This document shows positions 1 to 8,342 of a DNA stretch of 48,684 bases, piece by piece; within the stretch, counting starts at the first letter, position 1; each line of letters starts with the position of its first letter. A model generated the notes under the pieces. The model was given only the letters and a program-made list of their open reading frames with translations. It did not search any database and was not told the DNA's origin. Source of the DNA: Ferrimicrobium acidiphilum DSM 19497 (GTDB lineage: Bacteria > Actinomycetota > Acidimicrobiia > Acidimicrobiales > Acidimicrobiaceae); assembly GCF_000949255.1 (NCBI RefSeq), contig NZ_JXUW01000025.1, positions 1-48,684 of the forward strand, read 5' to 3'. Made by a program: the position numbers and the translations under genes.

Positions 1-666
1 GTGCACCCGAGACGAGGCATCTTAGCGATGGACGCGATGGATGTGCTACCAGGGTTCACCGGTGTCGCTCAACACGATGGTTGGAAGCCCTACCTACGCT
101 ACGAAGATGCAACGCACGCTCTCTGCAATGCTCATCACCTTCGAGAGCTCGAGTACGTGTCTAGCCAGATGGGTCAGGGGTGGGCAAGCGAGATGGCAGG
201 GTTGCTCCTCGAGATCAAAGCAGCGGTGGGTCGGGCCTCTGACAAGGGCAAGGTCGCCCTCGATCCCCGTCTCCTCGGGCGCTACCTGGCCCGCTATGAC
301 CGCATCGTCGCTGCGGGCTTCGCCGCTAACCCTTTGCCCGAGCGAGTGTCGGGCAAGAGGGGACGCAGAGCCAAGTCCAAGGCTGCCAACCTGCTCGAGC
401 GCCTCGATCGCTACCGCAGTGAGGTTCTGCGTTTTGGGACCAACTTCGCAGTGGACTTCGACAATAACTTGAGTGAGCGTGACGTTCGTATGCTCAAGTT
501 ACAGAACAAGATCTCAGGTGGTTGGCGATCCGAGGAGGGGGCTCAAGCTTGGGTTCGAGTACGCTCTTACCTCTCCACTGCGAGAAAGCAGGGCCACAAC
601 GCAACGGAGGTCCTAACCCAGCTCTTTGGGGGACACTGTTGGATGCCGACGCTTCCCGGTCCGTGA
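1..666 (+). CDS. IS66 family transposase (TnpC), C-terminal part, open at the window edge
   Basis: C-terminal part of a DDE transposase of the IS66 type, which moves an insertion sequence. The reading frame is open from the first base, so the GTG there is probably internal and the true start lies outside the window. Visible family features are the catalytic-core stretch AQHDGWKPY followed by CNAHHLRELEYV, and near the end the block NLSERDVRMLKLQNKISGG, which carries the last acidic residue of the DDE triad, then STARKQGHN and QLFGG, typical of the IS66 C-terminus. The 3' end therefore looks intact. The stop codon is only 4 bp from the end of the convergent gene at 671, leaving little room for an IS end. 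Whether the full element is active cannot be told from this part. Confidence 0.9.
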   Translation: MHPRRGILAMDAMDVLPGFTGVAQHDGWKPYLRYEDATHALCNAHHLRELEYVSSQMGQGWASEMAGLLLEIKAAVGRASDKGKVALDPRLLGRYLARYDRIVAAGFAANPLPERVSGKRGRRAKSKAANLLERLDRYRSEVLRFGTNFAVDFDNNLSERDVRMLKLQNKISGGWRSEEGAQAWVRVRSYLSTARKQGHNATEVLTQLFGGHCWMPTLPGP

Positions 667-670
667 ACGT

Positions 671-1156
671 CTACGAGAGCGATGCCTGATAGTCGCGCAC
701 CGTGGCAACTAGGCATGCCCCGATCTGCAAGGTGGCCTGGGCGACCACTTCGAGGGCCCTATTGCGTCGATCGAATGAGATCTTCGGCCCGAAGCGTTCA
801 GAATGTAGCGCGGATGCGAGCTCCGTACAAAAGACGAGGACGTTAAAACCCATCCTTTTGCGCTCGGGTGCCTCGAGAGGGGTGGTCCCCAGCAAATCAT
901 TGGCCAGTTTGGCCCAGATAAGCAGCACCTCAGCGTGGGCTTCGATCATCGAAGGGTGCGAGGTCGATGCCTCCTCCTCGAGCGCCATGACCAAAGTGAC
1001 CGGACCGTCTGCGAAATAGACGGGTCCTCTCCCGCGCAGCCAGGTCGGTGACTCAGCCAACGCCTCTTCGGGTGGAGGCAGCATCAGGGCGTGGTGAGCA
1101 CACCGAAGCATAACCGTGCCGCTAGCCTCTGGCCTCTTCGTCTTGCTCATTGCCAT
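671..1156 (-). CDS. Hypothetical protein, about 161 residues
   Basis: Not recognised. The product is soluble-looking, without signal peptide or membrane segment, and rich in Ala, Leu and Glu, with a likely helical middle (EAHAEVLLIWAKLANDLLG). Three possible starts lie close together: GTG at 1159, ATG at 1156 and ATG at 1150. None has a clear ribosome binding site, so the start is uncertain. It lies downstream of uvrB on the same strand with about 60 bp between them, and may be read from the uvrB transcript. Its 3' end abuts the IS66 transposase stop, so its C-terminus may have been altered by insertion of that element. Open-frame length and codon pattern support a real gene, but function is unknown. 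Confidence 0.6.
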   Translation of the reverse strand: MAMSKTKRPEASGTVMLRCAHHALMLPPPEEALAESPTWLRGRGPVYFADGPVTLVMALEEEASTSHPSMIEAHAEVLLIWAKLANDLLGTTPLEAPERKRMGFNVLVFCTELASALHSERFGPKISFDRRNRALEVVAQATLQIGACLVATVRDYQASLS

Positions 1157-1217
1157 CACGGTACCATCACCAGCTGCTAAGTGGTTGAGGGACCTGAATG
1201 GTTACGACTGATTTTGC

Positions 1218-3203
1218 TCAAGTGAGCAGGCGACTCAACCCCTTGATGTCATCGCGTAGCCTTGCCGCCTCTTCAAAACGCAACTCGGTAGCACACGTCT
1301 CCATCTCGATGGTAAGGGCCTCGATGACCTCCTTTAGCTGTTCGGGAGCGAGATGTGCATATCTCTCTTCCGCCTTCGAACGCCTTAGCTTTGGTACCCT
1401 TGTCCCCGAACGCTCGTCTCCTATGAGATCACCAAGTCGAGCTGTAACTGTGGTAGGCGTGATATTGTGTTCACGGTTATAGCTCTCCTGTAAGGCACGT
1501 CTGCGAGATGTCTCCGAGATCGCATACTCCATCGACCGAGTCACCTTGTCTCCATAGAGGAGCACCATTCCATGGCTGTTACGCGCGGCACGACCAATCG
1601 TCTGGACAAGAGATGTCTCTGATCGTAGAAACCCCTCCTTATCAGCGTCCAAGATTGCAACGAGAGACACCTCTGGGAGATCGAGCCCCTCGCGCAGTAA
1701 GTTGATACCAACCAGGACGTCATACTCGCCAAGACGGAGGTCCCGAATCAGCTCGATCCGATCAAGAGTCTCTACGTTTGAGTGCAGATAGCGGACTCTC
1801 ACGCCAAGTCCTTCGAAGTAGTCAGTCAAATCCTCGGCCATCTTTTTCGTCAACGTCGTCACCAATACGCGTTCATTTTGGTCGACACGCCGGTGGATCT
1901 CCGCCAGTAGATCATCGATCTGACCCTTGGTGGGGCGAACTTCTACAACCGGATCCAGTAATCCTGTTGGCCTCGCAATCTGCTCGACCACACGAGCGGA
2001 CGCAGCGATCTCGTAGGGGGCAGGGGTTGCCGAGAGGAAGATAGCTTGATTGATCCGCTCATAAAATTCATCAAAGCGGAGCGGACGGTTGTCCATGGCT
2101 GAGGGCAGCCGAAAGCCGTGCTCTACCAGAGTCTCCTTGCGAGAACGATCGCCAGCATACTGACCCCGGAGTTGTGGCACGGTTACATGGCTCTCGTCGA
2201 TTATGAGTAGGTAGTCCTTGGGGAAGTAGTCGAGCAAAGTAAAGGGAGGTTCACCGGCCTGACGCCCGTCGAGGTGACGTGAATAGTTCTCGATACCTGA
2301 ACAAAACCCGACCTCGGAGAGCATCTCGAGATCAAACTCGGTACGCATCTTAAGTCGCTGTGCCTCGAGCAACTTACCTCTGTCCTCGAAGTAACCCAGT
2401 TGGCTTCGCAACTCTTCTTCAATGCCATTCATTGCCGTCTTCAAACGTTCTGGACTCGCTAGGTAATGAGTCGCCGGAAAGATAACAAACTCATCCAAAT
2501 CCTTCACGAGTTCACCGGTCATGAGGTCAACCTTAGAGATGCGTTCAATCTCTTCCCCGAAGAACTCAATCCGCATCGCGAACTCCTCGTAGGCTGGATG
2601 CACCTCGACCGTATCACCACGCAATCGAAACTTTCCGCGCGAGACCTCCACGTCGTTACGCTCGTATTGCATTGCCACCAGCGAACGTGCTACAACAGGC
2701 AGCGGAATACTCTCACCACGGCGCAACGGTAGGATCTGCCCCTGATACTCTTCAGGTGAGCCAAGGCCGTAGATGCACGAGACAGAGGCGACGACTACGA
2801 CGTCTCTTCTAGTGAGCAGAGCAGAGGTGGCAGCGTGGCGGAGCCGGTCGATCTCATCGTTTATAGACGAGTCCTTCTCGATGTAGGTATCTGTGGTAGG
2901 GAGATACGCCTCGGGTTGGTAGTAGTCGTAGTAGGAGACAAAATACTCGACTCGATTATGTGGGAAGAACCCTCGAAATTCATTCGCGAGTTGTGCGGCT
3001 AGTGACTTGTTTGGGGCGATAATCAGCGTCGGCCGCTGCACCGCCTGGATGGTCCAGGCTATCGTCGCACTCTTGCCTGAACCGGTGATACCAAGCAACG
3101 TTTGAAAACGCTCACCGCTCTCGATGCCTTCAGCGAGTGCTGCGATAGCCTTCGGCTGATCTCCGGCGGGTTCATAGTTCGAGACGACCTGAAAGTCTGG
3201 CAC
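1218..3203 (-). CDS. uvrB: UvrB, excinuclease ABC subunit B
   Basis: Damage-verification helicase subunit of nucleotide excision repair; it takes over DNA from UvrA and recruits UvrC. The 661-residue product has the full family layout: Walker A GITGSGKS near residues 38-45, the beta-hairpin block [16 protein letters not shown], the helicase motif DESH in the middle, the motif [27 protein letters not shown], and a C-terminal UVR motif ([14 protein letters not shown]) that contacts UvrC. I choose GTG at 3203 rather than TTG at 3206 because a TAAGCT -10 box ends 6 nt upstream of that GTG, which fits leaderless transcription starting at or beside it. No LexA-type box was seen upstream, so damage induction is not evident. 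Confidence 0.97.
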   Translation of the reverse strand: MPDFQVVSNYEPAGDQPKAIAALAEGIESGERFQTLLGITGSGKSATIAWTIQAVQRPTLIIAPNKSLAAQLANEFRGFFPHNRVEYFVSYYDYYQPEAYLPTTDTYIEKDSSINDEIDRLRHAATSALLTRRDVVVVASVSCIYGLGSPEEYQGQILPLRRGESIPLPVVARSLVAMQYERNDVEVSRGKFRLRGDTVEVHPAYEEFAMRIEFFGEEIERISKVDLMTGELVKDLDEFVIFPATHYLASPERLKTAMNGIEEELRSQLGYFEDRGKLLEAQRLKMRTEFDLEMLSEVGFCSGIENYSRHLDGRQAGEPPFTLLDYFPKDYLLIIDESHVTVPQLRGQYAGDRSRKETLVEHGFRLPSAMDNRPLRFDEFYERINQAIFLSATPAPYEIAASARVVEQIARPTGLLDPVVEVRPTKGQIDDLLAEIHRRVDQNERVLVTTLTKKMAEDLTDYFEGLGVRVRYLHSNVETLDRIELIRDLRLGEYDVLVGINLLREGLDLPEVSLVAILDADKEGFLRSETSLVQTIGRAARNSHGMVLLYGDKVTRSMEYAISETSRRRALQESYNREHNITPTTVTARLGDLIGDERSGTRVPKLRRSKAEERYAHLAPEQLKEVIEALTIEMETCATELRFEEAARLRDDIKGLSRLLT

Positions 3204-3209
3204 CAATCC

Positions 3210-3215
3210 AGCTTA
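3210..3215 (-). promoter_or_regulatory. Leaderless-type -10 box of uvrB
   Basis: TAAGCT on the minus strand, followed by 6 nt and then the GTG start of uvrB. This is the TANNNT spacing expected when the first transcribed base is the start codon. No strong -35 hexamer is evident. Confidence 0.55.
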
Positions 3216-3307
3216 GGCGTCACGTCCCAACAAGAGCCACCCGTTGAATCTCACTGAAGATCTCTCAACATCTAGTCAATACACACCACCCTATCGATAA
3301 TGCAAGC

Positions 3308-3357
3308 AATATCCTTATGGAGTACCAGGGCCCGATGGCCCGGCACCAGAGGATATT
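3308..3357. repeat. Nested inverted repeat in the uvrB/hydrolase divergent region
   Basis: Outer 8-bp perfect arms AATATCCT (3308-3315) and AGGATATT (3350-3357) enclose an inner GC-rich hairpin, GGGCC-CGAT-GGCCC. A short T run follows on the plus strand. Both flanking genes point away from it, so an ordinary terminator role is not obvious. It could be a regulator site or a boundary structure. The rest of 3216-3426 shows nothing further that I can name. Confidence 0.4.
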
Positions 3358-3426
3358 TTCGACTCCTCAGCTAGGAAACCGCGCCCAACCAGGCCCAAGA
3401 GCTGGGGCCAGAGGTTAAGGTAGATA

Positions 3427-3447
3427 GTAGTTGCTAATTGCAACTAC
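3427..3447. promoter_or_regulatory. Putative operator (MarR-like palindrome) upstream of the hydrolase gene
   Basis: Perfect inverted repeat: GTAGTTGC and GCAACTAC separated by TAATT. The TTGC-N5-GCAA core resembles operators of MarR/OhrR-family repressors (family knowledge). It starts right after a TAGATAGT stretch that could serve as a -10 region, so a bound repressor would block transcription of the gene at 3502. No MarR-type gene is present in the window. Confidence 0.5.
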
Positions 3448-3501
3448 ACCCCTGACGTGGACGCATATGCGCGTCTGCCATCAACCCTTATGGGAGGTTC
3501 A

Positions 3502-4248
3502 ATGACAGATCATGCCGTACTCGGAGAAGAGATTGCATTTCAAGGTGCTAAGGGAGAGTGGATTGAGGGCTTCTTCGCTCGTCCGCTAGGTTTGACTTCG
3601 GTTGGTTCGGTGGTAGTGATCCACCACATGCCGGGCTACGACGAGGCGACAAAGGAGATTGCCATTCGCTTTGCTCGCCACGGATACGCGGTACTTATGC
3701 CAAACCTCTACTTCCGCGAGGCGCCAGGCGCTGCACCTGATGACGCTGCAGCTATAGCTAGGTCCAAAGGTGGAGTGCCTGACGATCGACTCCTAGGGGA
3801 CGTATCTGGTGCCCGGGATTTTCTGCTACACCAACCGAATGCCAATGGCAAGAGTGGCGTTATCGGCTACTGTTCAGGGGGTCGTCAGTCCTTCCTCTCT
3901 GGATGTGAACTGCCATTCGATGCAATTGTTGACTGTTACGGTGCCTTCGTCGTCAATCAACCGCCAAGCGAGTCGCCGATGAAGGTGACAGCCGTCGTTG
4001 ACCGCGCCTCCAAGCTCACCGGTCCAGTGTTGGGGCTCTTTGGCAACGATGACTCCTACCCGGGCCCCGACGAGGTCAATAGGCTCGATGAAGTGCTTAC
4101 CAAGCTCAACAAAGCCCATGAATTTCACCGCTATGACGGTGCCGGCCATGCTTTCTTTAATACTGCTTCGCCCTCTTATCGACCAGAGGCAGCAATGGAT
4201 GCGTGGGGACACATCTTCACCTTCTTCGGTACCCACCTAGGTGCGTGA
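3502..4248 (+). CDS. Dienelactone hydrolase family protein
   Basis: Alpha/beta hydrolase of the dienelactone hydrolase (DLH) family; characterised members open the lactone ring of dienelactones in aromatic degradation, and many others act on unknown esters or lactones. The 248-residue product shows the Cys-Asp-His triad: Cys124 in IGYCSGG, Asp183 or Asp184 in LFGNDDSYPG, and His216 in GAGHAFFN, which matches the family's size and spacing. I place the start at ATG 3502 because GGGAGG lies just ahead of it; an in-frame GTG at 3457 lacks one. It is cytoplasmic (no signal peptide). A MarR-like palindrome lies about 55 bp upstream, and a DUF6295-type gene follows 5 bp after its stop, so the two are probably co-transcribed and repressed together. 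The true substrate is unknown. Confidence 0.9.
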   Translation: MTDHAVLGEEIAFQGAKGEWIEGFFARPLGLTSVGSVVVIHHMPGYDEATKEIAIRFARHGYAVLMPNLYFREAPGAAPDDAAAIARSKGGVPDDRLLGDVSGARDFLLHQPNANGKSGVIGYCSGGRQSFLSGCELPFDAIVDCYGAFVVNQPPSESPMKVTAVVDRASKLTGPVLGLFGNDDSYPGPDEVNRLDEVLTKLNKAHEFHRYDGAGHAFFNTASPSYRPEAAMDAWGHIFTFFGTHLGA

Positions 4249-4253
4249 CCAAG

Positions 4254-4535
4254 ATGTGTACCTACACCACCGCCACACTCAAACTCTTTGGAAATGCTAA
4301 GAGTGGTGCATCATGGGAACGAGTGAAGACGGCTTCGGTATACCTAGATCACCCGGTTGCCTTTCCGGCGACGCATTCGCTTAACATCGACCTCTTTGCA
4401 GATCAGGATGACCCGAAGAGGAGCGCAGCGCTTGAGCTCTCTCCTCGATCAGCAAAGGCGCTCGCCGAGGCGATACTATCGATGATCGCCGAGGCTCCAG
4501 AGGGACTCATCGATGAGGAACTGACGATTTCGTAG
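4254..4535 (+). CDS. DUF6295-like small protein
   Basis: A 93-residue protein beginning MCTYTTATLKLFGNAKSG and containing YLDHPVAFPATHSLNIDLF, followed by a helical end SPRSAKALAEAILSMI. This layout (MCTY start, DHPV, NID, final Ala-rich helix) matches my recollection of the DUF6295 family of actinobacteria, whose function is unknown. I use ATG at 4254 because the conserved MCTY begins there; the frame opens earlier only inside the hydrolase gene. Only 5 nt separate it from the hydrolase stop, which suggests translational coupling, and a strong terminator follows 10 bp after its own stop. Linkage to a DLH-family hydrolase suggests a shared role in handling a reactive or xenobiotic compound, but that is inference. 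Confidence 0.8.
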   Translation: MCTYTTATLKLFGNAKSGASWERVKTASVYLDHPVAFPATHSLNIDLFADQDDPKRSAALELSPRSAKALAEAILSMIAEAPEGLIDEELTIS

Positions 4536-4545
4536 CTGTCTTCGT

Positions 4546-4600
4546 AGATTTGCCGTAATAGTGTTCGTTATCGGAACTATTGCGGCAAATCTTTAGTTTT
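4546..4600 (+). terminator. Rho-independent terminator of the hydrolase operon
   Basis: Near-perfect long stem: arm 4546-4563 (begins AGATTTGCCG) pairs with 4575-4592 (ends CGGCAAATCT), with one G-U wobble that works only in plus-strand RNA, an 11-nt loop, then TTTAGTTTT. It closes the DLH/DUF6295 transcript. Confidence 0.85.
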
Positions 4601-4690
4601 AGACTAGAAATTTTCACTGAACTACTAAACTATCCTGGTCTTGCAGCCGTGCATGCACCAAGGTGCTCGCCTCAACCAAGGATGGTCTCG

Positions 4691-5551
4691 ATGTTTCGTT
4701 CTCTTCTAGTCGGTTCTTTGACCGCCATCGCCACCTGTACCGCTAGCCAGTACGTCACCGCTACTGCTGCTCAAACTCCCTCAATTAACCTGAGTGCCGC
4801 CAGCGCTCCTAACTTTGGCGTCGTACCGAAATTTCCGTGGGGGGTATTTGTAAGCCATAATGCATCTCTAACCGGAATCGCGACAGGAGGAGTTGCCGTT
4901 GGAGGGACACTCCTGGCCGCGGGACCTCACCCATTCAGTGCAAAGCTAGAGTGCACGACACATGTATGCGGAGCTATGCCGATCGCTTTCGGACTGGTCC
5001 ACCAGCTCCTCAGCTTGGACTCTACTCGCTGGGCAAGGCTAACTCCCAACATGACCATGTATGTAAGCACCAGCACAGTCCTTCTTCGAGGTACAAACCG
5101 ATCATTGGATGTCGTGAATCTCAACAAACTCCCTACTGCTAGCTTCACCTTACGCGTTAGTGTCCCTAGCACGGCAACAGTCGTGATCAACGTAGCAGAG
5201 AGGACTGTAAAGGACCTCGGCAGATTGCGAGCAACGGAACTGCCAGCGGCAACGACTCCCAGGCTGCTCTGGAACTTTGGAGACATCAACTCCCTTCGGC
5301 TACCACCGGTCACCTTCATTGGCAGCGTTCTGGCCCCTGAGGCAAGCGTGGTTGGATCAGCTGGAGTCGACGGAGATATCATTGCTGAGAATTTAAGAGT
5401 CGATGCCGCGAAGCCGACGGTGATTCATGACAACAGAGATGGCTTTCGGGGAGTGTTGCCACAGTATCCGGTAACCCGGGCAATTGTGCCCGTGTTGGCC
5501 GTTGGCCAGCAGCCAAAGACTCCGCTTCGCATCATGGCTCCGGTGAGTTAG
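4691..5551 (+). CDS. Secreted choice-of-anchor A family protein
   Basis: A 286-residue exported protein. The first ~27 residues form a signal peptide (MFRSLLVGSLTAIATC..., Ala-rich cleavage region near ATAA). The mature part starts with the SINLSAASAPNFGV segment and ends with LLWNFGDINSLRLPPVTFIG and GSVLAPEASV...DGDIIAENL, which match the choice-of-anchor A domain (beta-helical surface domain found in secreted or wall-attached proteins; family knowledge). No LPXTG or membrane anchor is visible at the C-terminus. I take ATG 4691, which has AAGGA 8 nt upstream; ATG 4682 is possible. It follows a strong terminator, so it is its own unit. Function is probably at the cell surface, such as adhesion or matrix binding; the specific role is unknown. 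Confidence 0.75.
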   Translation: MFRSLLVGSLTAIATCTASQYVTATAAQTPSINLSAASAPNFGVVPKFPWGVFVSHNASLTGIATGGVAVGGTLLAAGPHPFSAKLECTTHVCGAMPIAFGLVHQLLSLDSTRWARLTPNMTMYVSTSTVLLRGTNRSLDVVNLNKLPTASFTLRVSVPSTATVVINVAERTVKDLGRLRATELPAATTPRLLWNFGDINSLRLPPVTFIGSVLAPEASVVGSAGVDGDIIAENLRVDAAKPTVIHDNRDGFRGVLPQYPVTRAIVPVLAVGQQPKTPLRIMAPVS

Positions 5552-5608
5552 CGAGGCAGGGTTTAGGATCGACAACGTCGTGGGTACTCATCGCAGGCTT
5601 GTCGTCTC

Positions 5609-5614
5609 TAGGAT
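5609..5614 (+). promoter_or_regulatory. Leaderless-type -10 box of pepO
   Basis: TAGGAT ends 6 nt before the ATG at 5621. The same bases hold a weak AGGA, so either leaderless or SD-led initiation is possible, but the spacing fits the pattern seen at seven other genes here. Confidence 0.5.
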
Positions 5615-5620
5615 GTCTGC

Positions 5621-7588
5621 ATGAATCTAAACTCTGGCATCCCACTTAACGAACTCAGCTCGGAAATTCGTCCACAGGATGATCTCTTCCGCCACGTCAA
5701 CGAGACATGGCTGGCAGCGACGCCGATTCCAGCAGACAAGGCAACCTATGGGACCTTTGTAATCCTCGCCGAAGAGGCAGAGCGAAACACTCGAGTGATC
5801 CTCGAAGAGGCTAGAACTGCACCAGTCGGAACCGAGATGCGCAAACTAGGTGATCTCTTCACTAGCTTCATGGATGAGGAGGCGATCGACCGCAACGGGC
5901 TGCAGCCTATCCAACCACTGCTGGATGAGGTTGGCGCGATCACGAACCTCCAGGAGTTTCTAGCGCTACTAGGACGAACCCAACGCGAGGGATTGGCAAG
6001 CGCCTTCCACCTCTTCGTGGATTCGGACCCTGGAGACCCTAGCCGTTATCTTGTCTTTCTTGAACAAGGGGGGCTTTCACTGCCAGATGAACGCTACTAT
6101 CGCGAGGAGCGTTTTCAAGCCATCCATGGCGACCTAACGGCCCACATCCAACGGATGCTTGAGCTTGCTGGCCGTCAGGATGCCCGAGCGGCTTCACAGC
6201 GTATCGTCGCACTAGAGGACGAGGTCGCTAGTCACCATTGGGATAATGTGGCCTGTCGTGACTCTGTAAAGACCTACAACCTCACCAGCTTCGACGATCT
6301 GCTGGCGACAGTAGCAAAGGTCTCCCCGGGCTGTGCACTCGAGACTTGGGCCGAAGGGCTTGGCGCACCAAGCCATGCCCTCGAAGAGGTCGTCCTACGC
6401 CAACCCAGCTTCCTTGAAGGTCTAGCAAGCCTATTCACTCAAGACCAACTCCCGGCTTGGAAGGATTGGCTCACCTGGAGGATTATCCATGCCTCCGCCC
6501 CATACCTCCCAGCCGCCTTCGTAGAGGAGAACTTCGCCTTCTACAGCACCAAGCTCACAGGTGCCGCCCAGATCAGAGATCGGTGGAAGCGTGGGGTAGG
6601 ATTTGTCGAAGGCGCAATGGGCGAGGCGATCGGGCACATCTACGTAGATCGCCACTTCAATGCCAATGCAAAGCAGCAGATGGACACACTCGTTGCTAAC
6701 CTACTCGCGGCGTATCGCGAGCGAATTAGCAATCTCGAATGGATGACTCCGTCGACTAGAGAGCGTGCACTCGACAAGCTGAACAAGTTCCGTCCTAAGA
6801 TCGGCTACCCATCAAGCTGGAAGGACTACTCTACTCTGTCCGTCGACGCCTCCAACCTATGGGAAAACATCCGCCACGTCTCTGAGTGGCACTTTGCCCG
6901 TGAACTCAACAAGATCGGGCGTCCTGTAGACCGCGACGAGTGGTTCATGACACCGCAAACCGTAAATGCGTACTATAACCCAGGCTTCAATGAGATAGTA
7001 TTCCCAGCTGCCATCCTCCAATATCCGTTCTTTGATCCAGATCGCGACCAAGCCGCCAACTATGGCGCTATTGGAGCGGTGATCGGACACGAGATCGGAC
7101 ATGGCTTCGATGATGAAGGCTCTCGATACGATGGCGATGGCCGTCTCCACGACTGGTGGACTGCTGAGGATAGGGAGGCGTTCGAGTCAAGAACCCGTTC
7201 GTTAATCGCACAGTACGATGCGTTGGTACCGCGACAGTCACCTGGACACACCGTCAACGGCTCCTTGACAATCGGAGAGAATATAGGCGACCTCGGTGGA
7301 CTTGGTATCGCCTGGTTCGCCTACCAGCTGTCACTCGGCGGCCAAGAGCCTCCGGTTATCGACGGTCTGACCGGGGCACAGAGATTCTTCTATTCATGGG
7401 CAATCGGGTGGCGTGACAAGCGTCGCGATGAAGAGATGCTCCGTCGTTTAGCTACCGACCCACATTCGCCTAATGAGTTCAGGTGTAATCAAGTGGTTCG
7501 CAATATCGATGCTTTCCATGACGCTTTTCATACGACAGCGTCGGATCCGATGTGGCTCCCCGTGCAAGAGCGCGTCAGCATCTGGTGA
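5621..7588 (+). CDS. pepO: M13 family zinc endopeptidase (PepO type)
   Basis: Neprilysin-family metallopeptidase of 655 residues, the usual size for bacterial PepO, which cuts oligopeptides. The zinc site is complete: HEIGH at residues 490-494 with the third ligand Glu553 in GENIGDLGG. The substrate-backbone motif NAYYNP is at 449-454, and the C-terminal end is also of family type (CNQVVRNIDAFHDAF). The N-terminal all-helical M13_N domain covers roughly 15-400. There is no signal peptide or membrane anchor, so it should be cytoplasmic like Gram-positive PepO rather than a surface neprilysin. It has its own promoter-like box and is followed by a long hairpin at 7661. Neighbours give no hint about a specific substrate. 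Confidence 0.96.
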   Translation: MNLNSGIPLNELSSEIRPQDDLFRHVNETWLAATPIPADKATYGTFVILAEEAERNTRVILEEARTAPVGTEMRKLGDLFTSFMDEEAIDRNGLQPIQPLLDEVGAITNLQEFLALLGRTQREGLASAFHLFVDSDPGDPSRYLVFLEQGGLSLPDERYYREERFQAIHGDLTAHIQRMLELAGRQDARAASQRIVALEDEVASHHWDNVACRDSVKTYNLTSFDDLLATVAKVSPGCALETWAEGLGAPSHALEEVVLRQPSFLEGLASLFTQDQLPAWKDWLTWRIIHASAPYLPAAFVEENFAFYSTKLTGAAQIRDRWKRGVGFVEGAMGEAIGHIYVDRHFNANAKQQMDTLVANLLAAYRERISNLEWMTPSTRERALDKLNKFRPKIGYPSSWKDYSTLSVDASNLWENIRHVSEWHFARELNKIGRPVDRDEWFMTPQTVNAYYNPGFNEIVFPAAILQYPFFDPDRDQAANYGAIGAVIGHEIGHGFDDEGSRYDGDGRLHDWWTAEDREAFESRTRSLIAQYDALVPRQSPGHTVNGSLTIGENIGDLGGLGIAWFAYQLSLGGQEPPVIDGLTGAQRFFYSWAIGWRDKRRDEEMLRRLATDPHSPNEFRCNQVVRNIDAFHDAFHTTASDPMWLPVQERVSIW

Positions 7589-7660
7589 CCTCTACTCAGG
7601 CATCGATGACCACGGTCCCTACTTAGGCATGCGTTAGAGCGCTCCAACTGCTTGCTGACC

Positions 7661-7702
7661 TCTCTCGGGTCTGCCACCATCAAGCCTGGCAGATCCGAGA
7701 GA
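7661..7702 (+). terminator. Long hairpin after pepO without a U tract
   Basis: A 16-bp stem (TCTCTCGGGTCTGCCA at 7661-7676 with TGGCAGATCCGAGAGA at 7687-7702), whose single non-Watson-Crick pair is a G-U that is stable only in plus-strand RNA. That points to action in the pepO transcript. No T run follows, so it may be a transcript-end stabiliser or a weak terminator. Confidence 0.5.
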
Positions 7703-8342
7703 CCGGGAGAAAACGTTGACCCGGCATCGGAACTCCATGATTGAAAGCTTGCTCGCTACCATAGGGTCGAAGCCTTTATTGTGCTCTGAGACGATATCTA
7801 TCAGCGTGGGAACACAGATCTAGACCTCATCATCAATTGGCCCTGGAGCGCGGAACTCGACTGCCTTTCGGGTCGTTCTTAACCGATTCGGGCTGTTATG
7901 GGTGCCCCGGCATGCAATTGCTGTGCCATCACCATCGAAGATGGTGCGCGCTTCGAATGGGTGATCACCGGGTTATCGATCGTGTCCCAGTCACAATCGA
8001 GCTCTCTGGCGAACAACGATCGTTGATCTTTACCAAGCACTCGGGTTGCGAATCTAGCTACGCTGTTGCTGAATGCCGAACCTCGTAGCTGTACTCCTAT
8101 CATCAGCTTGACCAAACGGGAGCGCAAGCCGCGTCCGTAAGGATGGGGAGGATGTCACTCCACAACGCACCAAAATGGTATCCATCCATGCCTGCCCAGC
8201 GACGCCCAGAACAGTGCTGGCGGAGCCCCAGCGACCCTCCCAAACTCACCCCAGCTGGTTAGCTATAGTCGACCCAATCTCGCACTTACATCTGAAACTG
8301 CCGAATTGCAGACCCCATGTTAGGTGCTGACCCCCAAATCTC
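7703..8342. other. Stretch without a convincing gene
   Basis: About 640 bp between pepO and the HDOD gene stop. Two overlapping short frames exist (plus 7837-8088, minus 7879-8127), but neither has a ribosome site, a family motif or normal composition. I see no tRNA or clear hairpin. It may hold decayed coding sequence. Confidence 0.5.

Noticed and set aside
1215-1228. TGCTCA-AG-TGAGCA palindrome at the uvrB stop
   Set aside because: Only 6-bp arms with a 2-nt loop and no T run on the uvrB strand; probably chance.
3203-3301. Search for a LexA/SOS box upstream of uvrB
   Set aside because: No sequence resembling the actinobacterial GAAC-N4-GTTC type box was seen.
7837-8127. Overlapping short frames on both strands (83 and 82 codons)
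   Set aside because: They cover the same DNA, lack ribosome sites, and their products show no family motif and odd Cys/His-rich or low-complexity composition.
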